Shown here: positions 18,601 to 27,608 of the stretch, piece by piece | Position numbering within the stretch: the first letter of the stretch is position 1 | Layout of the letters: each line of letters opens with the position of its first letter | NCBI RefSeq assembly: GCF_021343995.1 | Contig: NZ_JAJTTE010000016.1 | Coordinates: forward strand, 62,001-126,000 | Length of the DNA stretch: 64,000 nucleotides | Direction of reading: 5' to 3' | From: Pseudonocardia terrae | GTDB taxonomy: Bacteria; Actinomycetota; Actinomycetes; Mycobacteriales; Pseudonocardiaceae | Made by a program: the position numbers and the translations under genes | The notes under the pieces: generated by a model | What the model saw: only the letters and a program-made list of their open reading frames with translations | Told to the model about the DNA's origin: nothing | Database searches by the model: none

Positions 18601-21600
18601 GGACGGAGTCCCCGGATCGCCCGACCAGCACCAGGTCCACGTCGGTGACGTCGACACCCTCGCCGATCCGGAGGCCTTCCACCGAGCGCCGTGGCTGCTC
18701 GAGCTCGCCGTCGTGCAGCCGGCTCCACATCAGGTGCACCATCGGGTCGGGGGTCCACACCAGCATCGGGGCGGCGAGGTCCTCCTCGTGCCAGCCGGGC
18801 CAGTCGGCGACCTGCTCGATGTCGTCATACCAGCGGGTGTCCACCAGCCAGAAGTAGTACTCGCCCACGTAGGCCGCGAGATCCCCGCTCTCGCAGGTGA
18901 CATCGCCGACGTCCGGGCGCGGGGCGAAGGGCTGGGACGCCGCCGGCGGGCCCGCCGCCGCGACCCTCAGGAAGCGCGCGCCGAGGCGGACCGCCGCCTC
19001 GATCCACAGCGGCGAGACCCCGGTCGCCGTGCCGGGCACCTGGCCCGCGGCCGCACGGACCACCGGCGGTACGGGGGCCGCGGGTGCGTTGATCCCGCCG
19101 CCATCGCCGTTCCCATCCTCGTTATCGTGCCCGTCGTTGCCGCCGTCCTGCGGGTCGCGGACGACAAACGCGGGTTCGGGCGCGAGCCAGGAGCGTTCGG
19201 CCCCGGCGTCCGGCGTGCCGAGGACGTCCAGCCCCTCCCGGACCGGGCTGAGTCGTCGGAGTCTCGAGGCCTCCCGCTGCTGCAGCAGGACCAGGCCCGG
19301 ATGGGTGGGCAGGCCCTCGGCGTCCCAGTACTCCAGGCCGCCGGGGATGGGGACGGTCAGGGTCGCGCGGCGCAGCTCGTCCTCCAGGAAGCGGAAGGCC
19401 TCGGAGGCGCGGTCGCGGTCGCGGCTGACCTCGGCGATGCGGTCCTCCGGGTAGAGCTCCCGCCGCCGCCAGGCCGCCCAGGCGGCGCAGTCCGCGTAGC
19501 GCGTGTCCCACTCGCAGAGGAAGTTGCTGTCCGGGCGCCAGGGCGGCTCCAGGCCCAGCCGCGCGCGGGAGACGAGCGTGTTGATCGCGGCGACGGCGTT
19601 GCTCACCCGCGTGGCCACCGGCTCGGGCCCGCTCTCGACGTCCATCAGCAGCAGGGCGCTGAGGTCGGCCGCGGCCGTCGCGAAACCCGCGCCCGGCCAG
19701 GGCAGCGCGACGCGGTCCATGCGGCACAGGTAGGCCACCAGCGCGTCGCGGGCGTGCACGCGCAGGCAGTCGTCCAGGTGCTGCAGATCCACGAAGCGCC
19801 GCGGGGCCGAACCCACGAACCCGCTCCGGACGACGGCCGCCAGGTTCTCGTTGCCCTCGCCGGGAGCGCCGGGATCGTCCGCCGCCCAGAGGTCGGGCCG
19901 GGCGTCGCGGATGTCCTCGAAGGCGAATACTGCGACCATCTCCCGCACGATCCGGTCCGCGTGCCAGGCCCTGGTCGCCCACCGCTCGTCGGTGAGATCG
20001 CTCGCCGTGACGGCGTACCCGGGGTCGTAGTTCAGCACCAGCTCGGCGTCGCTGAGGTCCACCCCGAGATGCCGCAGCAGTTGGGCAGGATTGTCGGGCT
20101 GGTTCTCGGCCGCCTCGTCATACAGCAGCCAGACGGGCTTCTCGGGTGCCGTGCCAGCCGCGGCACGCAACCAGGTGTGGTCGAAAAGCCTCTCCCAGAG
20201 GTCGAACAGCGCGGCCCGGCGGACCGTCGAGGGTGCCACCCGGTCGTCTTCCGCGGGGGCTGGCGGATGGTAGCTGTCGAACAGCGGCAGCAGGTTCGGA
20301 TCGAAGTCGACGCGGTGCGGCTGCCAGCCGGCGGCGTCGTAGAAGGCCAGGCCGGCCATCTCGTCCCGGTGGTCCAGCAGGTAGCCCAGTTCGGACTGCG
20401 CGTAGTCCGCGAACAGCTCGGCGGACAGGCCGAACCGCTGCGCGACGAGCACCGCCTTGAACGCCCGCTGGTACGTGCGCCGGGCGTCCCGGAGGCTGCT
20501 CACGTAGGTGTCGGACAGCAGCTCGAAGACGACCCCGTTGACCACCGAGTCGTTCGTGCCGGTGCTGAGCCGGTCGCGCTTGGCCACCAGGTACAGGCGC
20601 TCGGTCGGGATGACGGTCCGCTCGCCGTCGGTGTCTGGGCCGCGGTACTCGATCCGCAGGCCGGTCCGCAGCGGGCGCTGGTCGTCCAGCTCGTCGTCGC
20701 CGGGGCGGTCGCGGATGAGCTCGATCTCCACGTCGTAGGTGCCGCGCCGAAGCCGCAGCCCGGCCGTCTCGAAGCAGTCCTGGTCCTCCTGCCAGTTGTG
20801 CGCCAGCAGCACCCAGCTTTTCTGGCCGCGGCGCAGCAGCACCCGCCAGTGCCGTCCCTCGCCGGCGTGCCGGCCCGGCTGCGCGTCGGGTTCGCCGCCC
20901 CAGAAGTCGTACGCACCAGCGCGTTCCACCAGCAGCGCGCCTGACCAGGTCACCCGGTAGCCCTCGACACCACCGAGCACCTCGGCGTCACGGGCCGAGA
21001 TCAGGATGCCGTTGCGGGATCGCGCGTACCGCTGCTGGGCGTCGGGCAGGTCGGCGGACAGCGCGGGGATCAGCGTGGGCGCCGGCGCGTTCCAGGCGTT
21101 CGTGGAGGGCCGGATCAGGTCCGTGGTCGGCTGGATCGCCCGCCAGATCACCGTGTCGTCGTCCAGTGTGCGGTACTCGGCCAGCAGGCCGGTCCCGGCG
21201 AGTCCCGTAATCGCCGCGAACGCGCCGCCGACCGGGGTCGGGTCCCATCGGACGTCGGGCCGGTGTCCGTCGTCCCGCGTCCACGGCAGCGAGTCGGCGG
21301 CGTTCTCGTCGGCCAGCAGCACCGGAAGCAGCCGCCACGCGACGGCGATCGCCTCGGCGCGGGTCGGCGTCGGATCGAGCGAGACCTCCCGGGCGTCGGG
21401 GTCCGCCGTCGACAGGACGTGCTCGGCCAGGTGCTCCACGATCACCGCGCACCGCGCGTGGAACAGCGCGAACCGGGCCCGGAACCAGGCCCACCGAGCG
21501 TCCTGGTCGGCCTCCGCGTGTAGCCGAGCGCGGGCCTCGTCGAGGTCGTCGAACAGGTAGCCGAAGGCCGCGAGCTCGACCAGGGGAAGGTGGTAAAGGG

Positions 21601-24598
21601 AGCGGACGGCCTCCTGCTCCGCGGCCTGCAGCGGCCTGATCCGGCTCAGCTTGGTCAGCACGGCGTCGTCGTCGAAGGGCACGGCCAGGGTGAGCTGGTC
21701 GGGCCCGGAGGCGTATCGGAACGGGCTGTCGGGGGTGTTCCACATCGAGGCCGGGCTGCCAGGAAGGCCGACTGCATAGCGGCGTTCGGCGGCCGCGACC
21801 GGCTCGCCGGCCCGCTCCAGGACGTCGGGGAAGAGGTGCGCGCCGAGGTCGTGCAGGGGGTCGGTGCCGGCGGCGGGAGTCCATCCCAGCTGACTGCCGA
21901 GCACCTCCCGGATACGCGTCCAGGTGTAGCCGTCGGGGTCCGGCTCCACCTGCAGCAGCCGTCCGCGCAGCTGCCAGAGCGAATGCTGCTGGTCGTCGTC
22001 GGGATCCTGCAGCGGGTCGAGCTCGGCTTCGTCGGCGGGCGCGACCACGGACGGGTCGTCGCCGGCCAGGTGCGGCTGCGCCGTGCAGGCGAACAGCAAC
22101 TCGCCGATCCCGAACGTCGAGGCGTAGATCTTGGTCAGCTCCTCGACGAACCGCAGCGTGTGGCTGGGCCGGGCGCGCCAGGTGGCCGCGGCGTCCAGCG
22201 GGTCGAAACCGCCCAGCTCGGAGAGGACGTCGAGGTTCGTGGCGAGCAGCTTCTCGAAGTCGGGCCCGCGCCTTCGGCAGTCGTGCCGAGCCTGCGCCGC
22301 GGCGGCGGTCCGGTCGATGAAAGTCTCGACGTCCTCGGCGTCGAGCGGCGCCGCCGGGTTCCGCCACAGGTCGAGCAGGTCGCCGATCGGCAGGGCCGCG
22401 AAGCCGAGGTCCCACCGCAGCATCCCCAGCGCGGCCAGTTGGGGGATGAAGTCGGGGTCGACGCCATTGCCCGAGAACATGCCCAGCACGTCGGCGACGT
22501 CGGCCAGGTCGGCGAAGGAGTACCCGCCGCCCGGTTGGCAGCGCAGCGTGCGCCACAGCCGGACGAGGATCGCGAGCCGGCCGAAAGCGATTGTGGCGTC
22601 CTGCTCGTCGAAGAAGACCACGTAGTCGGCCAGGCAGCAGGGTTCGCACTCGGGCAGGTCGGCGGCGTCCTCGACCGAGCCGACCGAGCGGACGTGCATC
22701 GGCACCAGACCCGAGTTGCTGAGCTCGTACAGGTCGCAGTAGTCCAGGCCCAGGCGCGACAGCAGGACCGAAAGCTGCCGGACGTCGCGGCTCCAGTCCT
22801 CGGTCTCGGGCGGGTAGCCGTACAGCTGGACGACGAACGGCTCATTCACCGGGCCGGTGTAGATCGCGTCGTACTCGACCGTGCTGATGCAGAGGTATTC
22901 CAGGGCCAGGGGCAGGCGCACCGGGTAGCGCCGAACGTGGCGGGGGAAGTCGGCAGGCTCGGCCTCCCGGTCGCGGACGAACTCGCTGATGTCGCGGCGG
23001 AACCCGCGCATCGCGGTGTAGCGGTCAATGCCGAGCGCCTCCAGGTGCCGCCGGTTCAGGTCCAGGGGCTGGGAGTAGGGCAGCTGCGGCGCGGAGAAGT
23101 CGGTGGCCAGGGCCGCGTAGGCGCCGGGAGCGCTGACCGGCGTCGCGGGGGACGAGTACTCGGGGACGGCGCGCAGCCAGGTCTCGGCGTCGATCGCGCC
23201 GCCGACGTCCGGATCGGTGTCGTGCACCACCCCTGCCGGGACTCCGGTCTCGGCGACGGCCTCGAGGCACTCGTTGACCAGGTCGATGACGGGCACCGGC
23301 ACGGTGGCGTTCGCCGAGGTCGCCGCGAGGTCGCCGAGCGGGCCGCGGCGACCCTGGACGCCGTCCTCCAGCCGGCCGCCGCCAACCGGGATGTCCAGCA
23401 GCGCGCGCAGGTACGCCAGGTCCCCGGTGGCGGAGAGCTCGCACGGCGGCCGGCAGTCGGTGAGATCGCCTGGGTTGACGGGATGGAAGGTGCCCGGGCC
23501 CTCCTCGGGTGTGCCGGTTCCTTCCGCGAACGTCCAGATGTCGGAGGCGAAGGCGTGCGCGGGGCTGCCGATCAGGACGTCCGCGAACTCCTGGCGGGTC
23601 AGCCGGCGCACCTGCTCGACCGTCGTGAATCCCCGGGCGTAGAGGGCTTCCGCGAGGCTGAACTGCAGTTCGGGGGTGACACCCAGGCCCGAGGTCAGGT
23701 CGAAGACCGCCTCGACGGCGGCCACCGCCTGGGCCAGCCATGCCCGGCCCTTGTCGTCCATCGGCACGGAGGCCACGGCCGCATCGCGGTCGGTCGCGTC
23801 CAGGCCGTCGCCCCAGCCCCAGCTGGCGTGACCCGGCAGCGCGCGGTACGCGTCGACAAACGTCCTGATCGGGTCGAAGGCAGGCAGGGCGAATGTGGCT
23901 GGGGCGAGCGGGCCCTCGTGATGCGGACCGCCCGCCGTGCTCGTCACCTCGAAGTAGGCCCGCAGCCGGGCGACGAAGCGGCCGACCTGCTCCTCCAGCG
24001 AGCCCGTGCCGCCGATGATCGGCGGGAGGACCTCGGGGTGCGCGGTGAAGAGCGCGAGCCAGTCGCCCTGTTCCAGTTCGGGTGGGTTGCCGGCCCAGGG
24101 GTCGGCGTCAAGGTTCTGCACGCTGGTCAGCGCGGGGAACGGAGCCGGCATCGTCGCCGCCGCGGCGATCAGGGGCCGCGGGTCGGCGAGCTGGAAGATG
24201 GCCGCCAGGACGAACTCGAGGTGGGCGGCGGCCTGCGGCGCGTTCGCGATTACGCCGTTCCAGAAGGGCGCGATGTCGTCGGTCGGGTCGGTGTCGGGCG
24301 GCGTCGTCTCGTAGGCGGCGTAACCCTGGGTCAGGGCCAGCCCGACGCCGGACGCGCCGACCGGGGTGATGCCCTGGACGCTGCCCAGCGCGCGCAGGCG
24401 GCGGGCGGCCATCTCGACGGTGACGGCGGCGTCCTCGACGATCGTCGCGTCCTCGATGGCCTTTCGCAGCACGTCGAGGATGGTCTTCTCGTCCGAGAGC
24501 GTGGCCAGCCGGTACCGCACCTCCGGCGTGACTGTCGTCGGCAGGCCGGCCGCGAGGGCGTAGAAGTACTGCGGCGGTACCTCGAAGGACGGGATCAT
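15659..24598 (-). CDS. TcA-type toxin subunit (pore/translocation channel)
   Basis: 2979 residues. The C-terminal third is TcA-like. It has a long helical coiled-coil region (QITKQIAEANYSYYDLLITN), a Thr/Ser/Ala hydrophobic stretch that could be the channel hairpin (about 2383-2446), and a TcB-binding-like end (AFSTENEREFELTKHVSL, LELPEWLFDLDYPGHYLRRI). Residues about 1213-1326 look like a PA14-like beta domain (VTWSGALLVERAGAYDFWGG). Acidic Gly/Asp linkers occur near nucleotides 19.1 and 18.45 kb. Two cysteine clusters at about 2265-2283 and 2683-2733 are unusual. TcA forms the bell-shaped pentamer that injects the TcC tail. No signal peptide is seen, as is usual for Tc proteins. Its ATG overlaps the upstream stop (ATGA). 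Confidence 0.88.
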   Translation of the reverse strand: MIPSFEVPPQYFYALAAGLPTTVTPEVRYRLATLSDEKTILDVLRKAIEDATIVEDAAVTVEMAARRLRALGSVQGITPVGASGVGLALTQGYAAYETTPPDTDPTDDIAPFWNGVIANAPQAAAHLEFVLAAIFQLADPRPLIAAAATMPAPFPALTSVQNLDADPWAGNPPELEQGDWLALFTAHPEVLPPIIGGTGSLEEQVGRFVARLRAYFEVTSTAGGPHHEGPLAPATFALPAFDPIRTFVDAYRALPGHASWGWGDGLDATDRDAAVASVPMDDKGRAWLAQAVAAVEAVFDLTSGLGVTPELQFSLAEALYARGFTTVEQVRRLTRQEFADVLIGSPAHAFASDIWTFAEGTGTPEEGPGTFHPVNPGDLTDCRPPCELSATGDLAYLRALLDIPVGGGRLEDGVQGRRGPLGDLAATSANATVPVPVIDLVNECLEAVAETGVPAGVVHDTDPDVGGAIDAETWLRAVPEYSSPATPVSAPGAYAALATDFSAPQLPYSQPLDLNRRHLEALGIDRYTAMRGFRRDISEFVRDREAEPADFPRHVRRYPVRLPLALEYLCISTVEYDAIYTGPVNEPFVVQLYGYPPETEDWSRDVRQLSVLLSRLGLDYCDLYELSNSGLVPMHVRSVGSVEDAADLPECEPCCLADYVVFFDEQDATIAFGRLAILVRLWRTLRCQPGGGYSFADLADVADVLGMFSGNGVDPDFIPQLAALGMLRWDLGFAALPIGDLLDLWRNPAAPLDAEDVETFIDRTAAAAQARHDCRRRGPDFEKLLATNLDVLSELGGFDPLDAAATWRARPSHTLRFVEELTKIYASTFGIGELLFACTAQPHLAGDDPSVVAPADEAELDPLQDPDDDQQHSLWQLRGRLLQVEPDPDGYTWTRIREVLGSQLGWTPAAGTDPLHDLGAHLFPDVLERAGEPVAAAERRYAVGLPGSPASMWNTPDSPFRYASGPDQLTLAVPFDDDAVLTKLSRIRPLQAAEQEAVRSLYHLPLVELAAFGYLFDDLDEARARLHAEADQDARWAWFRARFALFHARCAVIVEHLAEHVLSTADPDAREVSLDPTPTRAEAIAVAWRLLPVLLADENAADSLPWTRDDGHRPDVRWDPTPVGGAFAAITGLAGTGLLAEYRTLDDDTVIWRAIQPTTDLIRPSTNAWNAPAPTLIPALSADLPDAQQRYARSRNGILISARDAEVLGGVEGYRVTWSGALLVERAGAYDFWGGEPDAQPGRHAGEGRHWRVLLRRGQKSWVLLAHNWQEDQDCFETAGLRLRRGTYDVEIELIRDRPGDDELDDQRPLRTGLRIEYRGPDTDGERTVIPTERLYLVAKRDRLSTGTNDSVVNGVVFELLSDTYVSSLRDARRTYQRAFKAVLVAQRFGLSAELFADYAQSELGYLLDHRDEMAGLAFYDAAGWQPHRVDFDPNLLPLFDSYHPPAPAEDDRVAPSTVRRAALFDLWERLFDHTWLRAAAGTAPEKPVWLLYDEAAENQPDNPAQLLRHLGVDLSDAELVLNYDPGYAVTASDLTDERWATRAWHADRIVREMVAVFAFEDIRDARPDLWAADDPGAPGEGNENLAAVVRSGFVGSAPRRFVDLQHLDDCLRVHARDALVAYLCRMDRVALPWPGAGFATAAADLSALLLMDVESGPEPVATRVSNAVAAINTLVSRARLGLEPPWRPDSNFLCEWDTRYADCAAWAAWRRRELYPEDRIAEVSRDRDRASEAFRFLEDELRRATLTVPIPGGLEYWDAEGLPTHPGLVLLQQREASRLRRLSPVREGLDVLGTPDAGAERSWLAPEPAFVVRDPQDGGNDGHDNEDGNGDGGGINAPAAPVPPVVRAAAGQVPGTATGVSPLWIEAAVRLGARFLRVAAAGPPAASQPFAPRPDVGDVTCESGDLAAYVGEYYFWLVDTRWYDDIEQVADWPGWHEEDLAAPMLVWTPDPMVHLMWSRLHDGELEQPRRSVEGLRIGEGVDVTDVDLVLVGRSGDSVLLCVTGGAADPGAVPPPDPGFRYDLVPDQAYPIPEFVPPLPADENGGDDQDDEEEPPELPAYPFFVYSDPGAPLFPLDPFSEAVTVAEALRTRCSYEAALRWYGVSFDSVTSDNRWCRPRDRVDDVAVPARRPARGRRTRARAEMEHPALATGRRSLCCTGVEVGELTAQRRHVTISSIETLLAWGDGERMCGTAAGDARARLLYAAAERLLGPAPVTVHEPGGGDPQVRVRDYVAAAAELNPRLVVLWEEVAERQELLRRDPGHPDGCCCGGCDADCCGTSPYRFGVVHARAAQLAAQAASFGGQFQAALERGDGEHLATVRARQEHQVAGLARTVRQEQWRDADWQVQALQITKQIAEANYSYYDLLITNGLGAGELDYQELTTSSTASTTAATIQEAIGTVLGVIPDVFVGTTAFTHLPIGTKLAEVFQGVARIQQQVSAVLSGNAGLRSTQGGWDRRLAEWQHQRAIFLLEIQAAERQILAAERRRAAALRELNTAQRQVENTAELLDLQRDKTTSSAHFLWLQKETAALYRQLYDLALRAATQAERAFNAERGFTQRRFLPDTPWEDAHKGLLAGERLALSLHTMDQAFSTENEREFELTKHVSLRKFFPAAFLSLKVTGTCVLELPEWLFDLDYPGHYLRRIKSVSLSLPCVVTPYAGVHCRLTLLSSTTRVNTLLLGPQGGCCADGGDCCAEGGCCTGCGTGCPADCSSCGKACDQDCGCTPGYALQPCDPRAVRVLAARNAIATSTGINDSGLFELNFRDERYLPFELAGAVSRWRIEMPPENNDFDLDSLSDVIMHVNYTARDGGPLLRAAATGEARRQLPDAGTRLIDVRREMPQEWARFVEQEGSRRLELRLSRDCFAYAYGDRSAVVKRLEVFVEAAGAQPSAHREVEFQIERWSDRWGSDVDLTFTMVCGAPWCGFFQGAVDVEVGPVRSGEPRLLGVFDFEEPVSDVERVFLVVHYDLERSDGRGH

Positions 24599-25524
24599 TG
24601 GGACACCACCACGGGCAGCGTCGCCGGCGAAGGCAACCCCGGCAGGACGGGAATGGTGAGCCCGACCCGGGTGGCCGCCTGGGTGTGCTGCTGGCAGGCG
24701 ATGGCCGCGCTCACCGAGTACGCGAACGTCGCGATCACGTCCGCGTTGGTGGCCTGCGTAGCGTAGTACGTGACGAGGTCGGCCTCGAACTGCTGACGCG
24801 CCGTCTCGTCCCCGCCGCGGTAGAGCGTCTCCAGGTCACGGGTCGGGACCGGCAGCGGGTCCAGGGCGTGGTTGGAGACGATCTCCCACGCCAGGTGGCG
24901 GCACTGGGCCGGCGTCAGATCCGCCAGGGACGGCGCGCCCGCGCCCGGATCCTGCGCCAGGACGGTCTCCATCGCGGTCCGGACGGCGGCGTAGGGCGGT
25001 GCCGAGCCGTCCGTCGGGGTGGCGACGTAGGCACTGCCGGGGGCCAGGCCGACGAGCGGTTTCGGCAGATAGAGGTACGCGGCGACGGGTTCGAGCCCGG
25101 CGTAGGCGATCGGCGTGTTGTCGCCGGGGTTCGGCAGGGCGTTCGTCGAGGTGTCGACATTGAAGTGGAACTCCTTCACCTGCACCGTCTGCGGCGGGTT
25201 GGCGCCCACCGTGCGGGTGATCACGAAGGCGAGATCCACCGTCTGGTACTCGGGGAAGGGCAGCGGGTCGGGGATCTCGATCGCAGCCGTGGCGACCGGC
25301 GCGCGGTCCGCCAGCAACGGCGGGCGCAGGTGCTGCACGATTGTCGCGTCGGGGTCGCCCTCGGTCAGGTAGGCCGCCGACCCGAGCTGGTGCCCGGCGT
25401 CCATGCCGCTGGGATCCTCGAAGGACCGGTCGGCGATGGAGATCTCCAGGCCCTCCAGGTAGGGCATGAAATCGTCGCCCTCGACGGGTTTTTGCGGCAG
25501 CAGGCGGACGACGACGACGGCCAT
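24595..25524 (-). CDS. TcA-associated protein, possibly the separately encoded N-terminus of TcA
   Basis: 309 residues from the ATG at 25524, chosen for the GGGAGG ribosome site seven bases upstream; 12 more codons are open before it. Beta-rich first half (FMPYLEGLEISIADRSFED, TIVQHLRPPLL) and helical second half. No signal peptide or membrane helix. It is joined to the TcA gene by an ATGA overlap, so both should be made in similar amounts. It may supply an N-terminal TcA region lost by gene splitting, or be a small accessory subunit. I recognise no defined family, so this is inference from position. Confidence 0.7.
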   Translation of the reverse strand: MAVVVVRLLPQKPVEGDDFMPYLEGLEISIADRSFEDPSGMDAGHQLGSAAYLTEGDPDATIVQHLRPPLLADRAPVATAAIEIPDPLPFPEYQTVDLAFVITRTVGANPPQTVQVKEFHFNVDTSTNALPNPGDNTPIAYAGLEPVAAYLYLPKPLVGLAPGSAYVATPTDGSAPPYAAVRTAMETVLAQDPGAGAPSLADLTPAQCRHLAWEIVSNHALDPLPVPTRDLETLYRGGDETARQQFEADLVTYYATQATNADVIATFAYSVSAAIACQQHTQAATRVGLTIPVLPGLPSPATLPVVVSQ

Positions 25525-25625
25525 GACAACCTCCCGGATACGGGCTCTGCAGAGCCTCACCAGACAACCCGGGAGTCGCGACCGCGGTAATGTCCGATCC
25601 GCGATCGTGTGTTCATTTCAAGTGA

Positions 25626-26513
25626 TCACGGGAGGGTGCGGCTCGCTAGTTCCCGGCTGTGCCGCACGAAGGAGTGCACCAGCGGCGAAGGGTTGCCCGC
25701 ACGCCACAGCACCGACTGCTTGTAGTGCACGACTGGATCGGCCAGCGCAACCCAGCGGACGTGGGGGGCATGAGGCCAGACGGCGCGCGGCGCACAGAAG
25801 GCCACGTCCTCACGCTGCACCAGGTCGATCGCCGCGCGCACGCCGTCCACACTCCCGGGCCGCGTGTTCGGTGAGAAACCCTCGCGACCGCACAGCTCGA
25901 CGACGAAGTCGTTGTACTCGGGCGCCTGGTCGCCGTCCCCGCGCAGCAGGATGACGGAGCGCAGTTCGCGCACGGGGATGCTGCGCAGACTGGCCCAAGG
26001 GTGTTTGGTGCCGACGAAGACGCCGGCCGGGTCGAGGGCCAGCCGGGCCGTGGAGATCTCCGCCGGCGCGAACCGGGCTAGCCCGACGCCGATGTCGAGG
26101 TAGCCACGATCGAGGGCCTCGAACTGCTGCGGCAGGCTCATCATCCGCTGGTGCACGTGTAGGCCGGGGTGTTCCGCGACCACGGTTTCCACCACGGCCG
26201 GGATGTGCTCGTAGCTGGCCTCGGTGAAGCCGAGCCGCAGCACCGGGTGTTCTGCAACGGCATGGCGGGCCATAGCGGCGGCCCGGTCCAGGTGCCGCAG
26301 GATCCGCTGGGCCTCGGCGATGAAGACCCGACCGGCTAGGGTCAGGGACACTTGGTGCGTGTTCCGGTCGAACAGCCGCGCGCCGATCTCGCGTTCCAGT
26401 CGGCGGATTTGCTGGCTCAGCGCCGACTGAACAATGTGTTCGCGCTCCGCCGCGCGGCCGAAGTGCAACTGATCGGCAAGGGTCACGGCATAGCGAAGCT
26501 GGCGGATCTCCAT
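25626..26513 (-). CDS. LysR-family transcriptional regulator
   Basis: 295 residues, the usual LysR length. The N-terminal winged helix is clear (RQLRYAVTLADQLHFGRAAE, then SALSQQIRRLEREIGARLFDR). A periplasmic-binding-protein-like effector domain follows from about residue 90. It lies 101 bases upstream of, and in the same direction as, the Tc toxin genes, so it could regulate or be co-transcribed with them. LysR genes usually face away from their target; here none is divergent, since the upstream side holds only decayed sequence. Confidence 0.95.
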   Translation of the reverse strand: MEIRQLRYAVTLADQLHFGRAAEREHIVQSALSQQIRRLEREIGARLFDRNTHQVSLTLAGRVFIAEAQRILRHLDRAAAMARHAVAEHPVLRLGFTEASYEHIPAVVETVVAEHPGLHVHQRMMSLPQQFEALDRGYLDIGVGLARFAPAEISTARLALDPAGVFVGTKHPWASLRSIPVRELRSVILLRGDGDQAPEYNDFVVELCGREGFSPNTRPGSVDGVRAAIDLVQREDVAFCAPRAVWPHAPHVRWVALADPVVHYKQSVLWRAGNPSPLVHSFVRHSRELASRTLP

Positions 26514-26966
26514 CGCGTACTTCCCCCTGTACTGCGGAGTGCGTCGTTGTCATCCGGAATGCCGGTGAGGCCCGTCACGAAGGGGCCACGGGAACAACCA
26601 TGCGGACCGTGGGGCCATCTGGGGCGTGGCCCAGGGGTGGGATCTGGAACGACATCTACGCCGCAGAGTGCGGCAACCCTTTTGGAAACAAGGATGGCCA
26701 CCACCCAACGACCCGGGAACGGCGGTGTCCGCGAGCGCCTGCTGCATCTGCTGACGGGAGTCCTGCAGGCATGAACGGTGTCGTGCGCGTGCACGCAGGT
26801 GGCCATGGTCGGCCTGCGTTGGTTAGGCCTGTGCGGTTGTTCATCGTGTCCCGCCCAAGCACTCGAGCGCGCACAGGCCAGTGCGAAACCAGCGAACGGC
26901 GACGGAAATTTCCTCGAACCGCGGGTGACCAGTGGTTGGGCGCCAGGCGACTCAGTCGGAGATCCC
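26514..26966. other. Non-coding stretch upstream of the LysR gene
   Basis: No convincing gene on either strand: open frames here lack consistent codon bias and known motifs. The part next to 26513 should hold the LysR promoter, but I see no clear -35/-10 pair. Confidence 0.5.
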
Positions 26967-27085
26967 TCAGCCCAAGGTAAGAATGCCGTCGTCGGACATC
27001 CGGCGCAGTGCCTTATAGACGGTGTCCTCGGAGCGCGCACCGCATCGTTCGCCTGCAGCATGGCGAGGACGTCTTTGCACCTCAT
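26967..27085 (-). pseudogene. Fragment of a small winged-helix-like regulator
   Basis: The minus strand reads MRCKDVLAMLQANDA from 27085. After a one-base shift it continues ARSEDTVYKALRRMSDDGILTLG and stops at 26967. The joined peptide looks like a small winged helix (recognition helix SEDTVYKALRRM, wing-like DDGIL). It is too short to be a full gene and needs a frameshift, so it is probably decayed. Confidence 0.35.
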
Positions 27086-27608
27086 TGGTTCATCTGCCGC
27101 AGCGGTCGGTGTTAGCCAAGACGTGGAGGATCACGAGCAGGGGCATTGTGGACCTCCGGAGGGTGGAGTTTCGCTTCTCGGCGCCAACCCGGCCGGCGGA
27201 GCCGAGGACATCAAGGGCGCCAGCCATATGATCAACTCACCCACGGCCGTACCGACATGCGTAGATGTACGTATTGAACTCAGAGCGAAGCGGAGTCCTT
27301 GCTGGAGGTTCTCGCAGGCTAGGAGTGCATAACGGCTGATGGAACCATGTGGCTCAGATTGGCAGTGGCCAGTCGATCCTGCAGCACCTAGCTGTCAACT
27401 TCGCGCCCCCACGGGGGCGACCTGCGCCGACGCCGTGTGATGGCGAAGAGCGATGGCTGGTGTCCTAAGGAGTTCGCTGGCTCCGTCAGGTCGCGGCAAA
27501 CCGCGGCAGTTGCATGCCTCAAGTTGTCCAGGTCGAGACATCTTCAGAGCAGGTCGGTGTGTCGAGCGATCCTGTAACGCTCTTGCCCTGTGTGACGTGC
27601 ACTGACAT
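27086..27608. other. Gene-poor spacer
   Basis: I see no supportable gene. A strong GC hairpin (CGCCCCC / GGGGGCG) lies at about 27404-27419 without a following T-run. The base composition becomes less GC-rich towards 27.6 kb. Confidence 0.5.

Noticed and set aside
17618..24766. Two plus-strand open frames of over 1000 codons each
   Set aside because: Both are antisense to the TcA gene and lack any recognisable domain; the TcA reading has clear family features.
26483..27332. Open frames of 126-200 codons on both strands
   Set aside because: Weak codon bias and no motif; only the small winged-helix-like fragment at 26967-27085 is kept as a tentative remnant.
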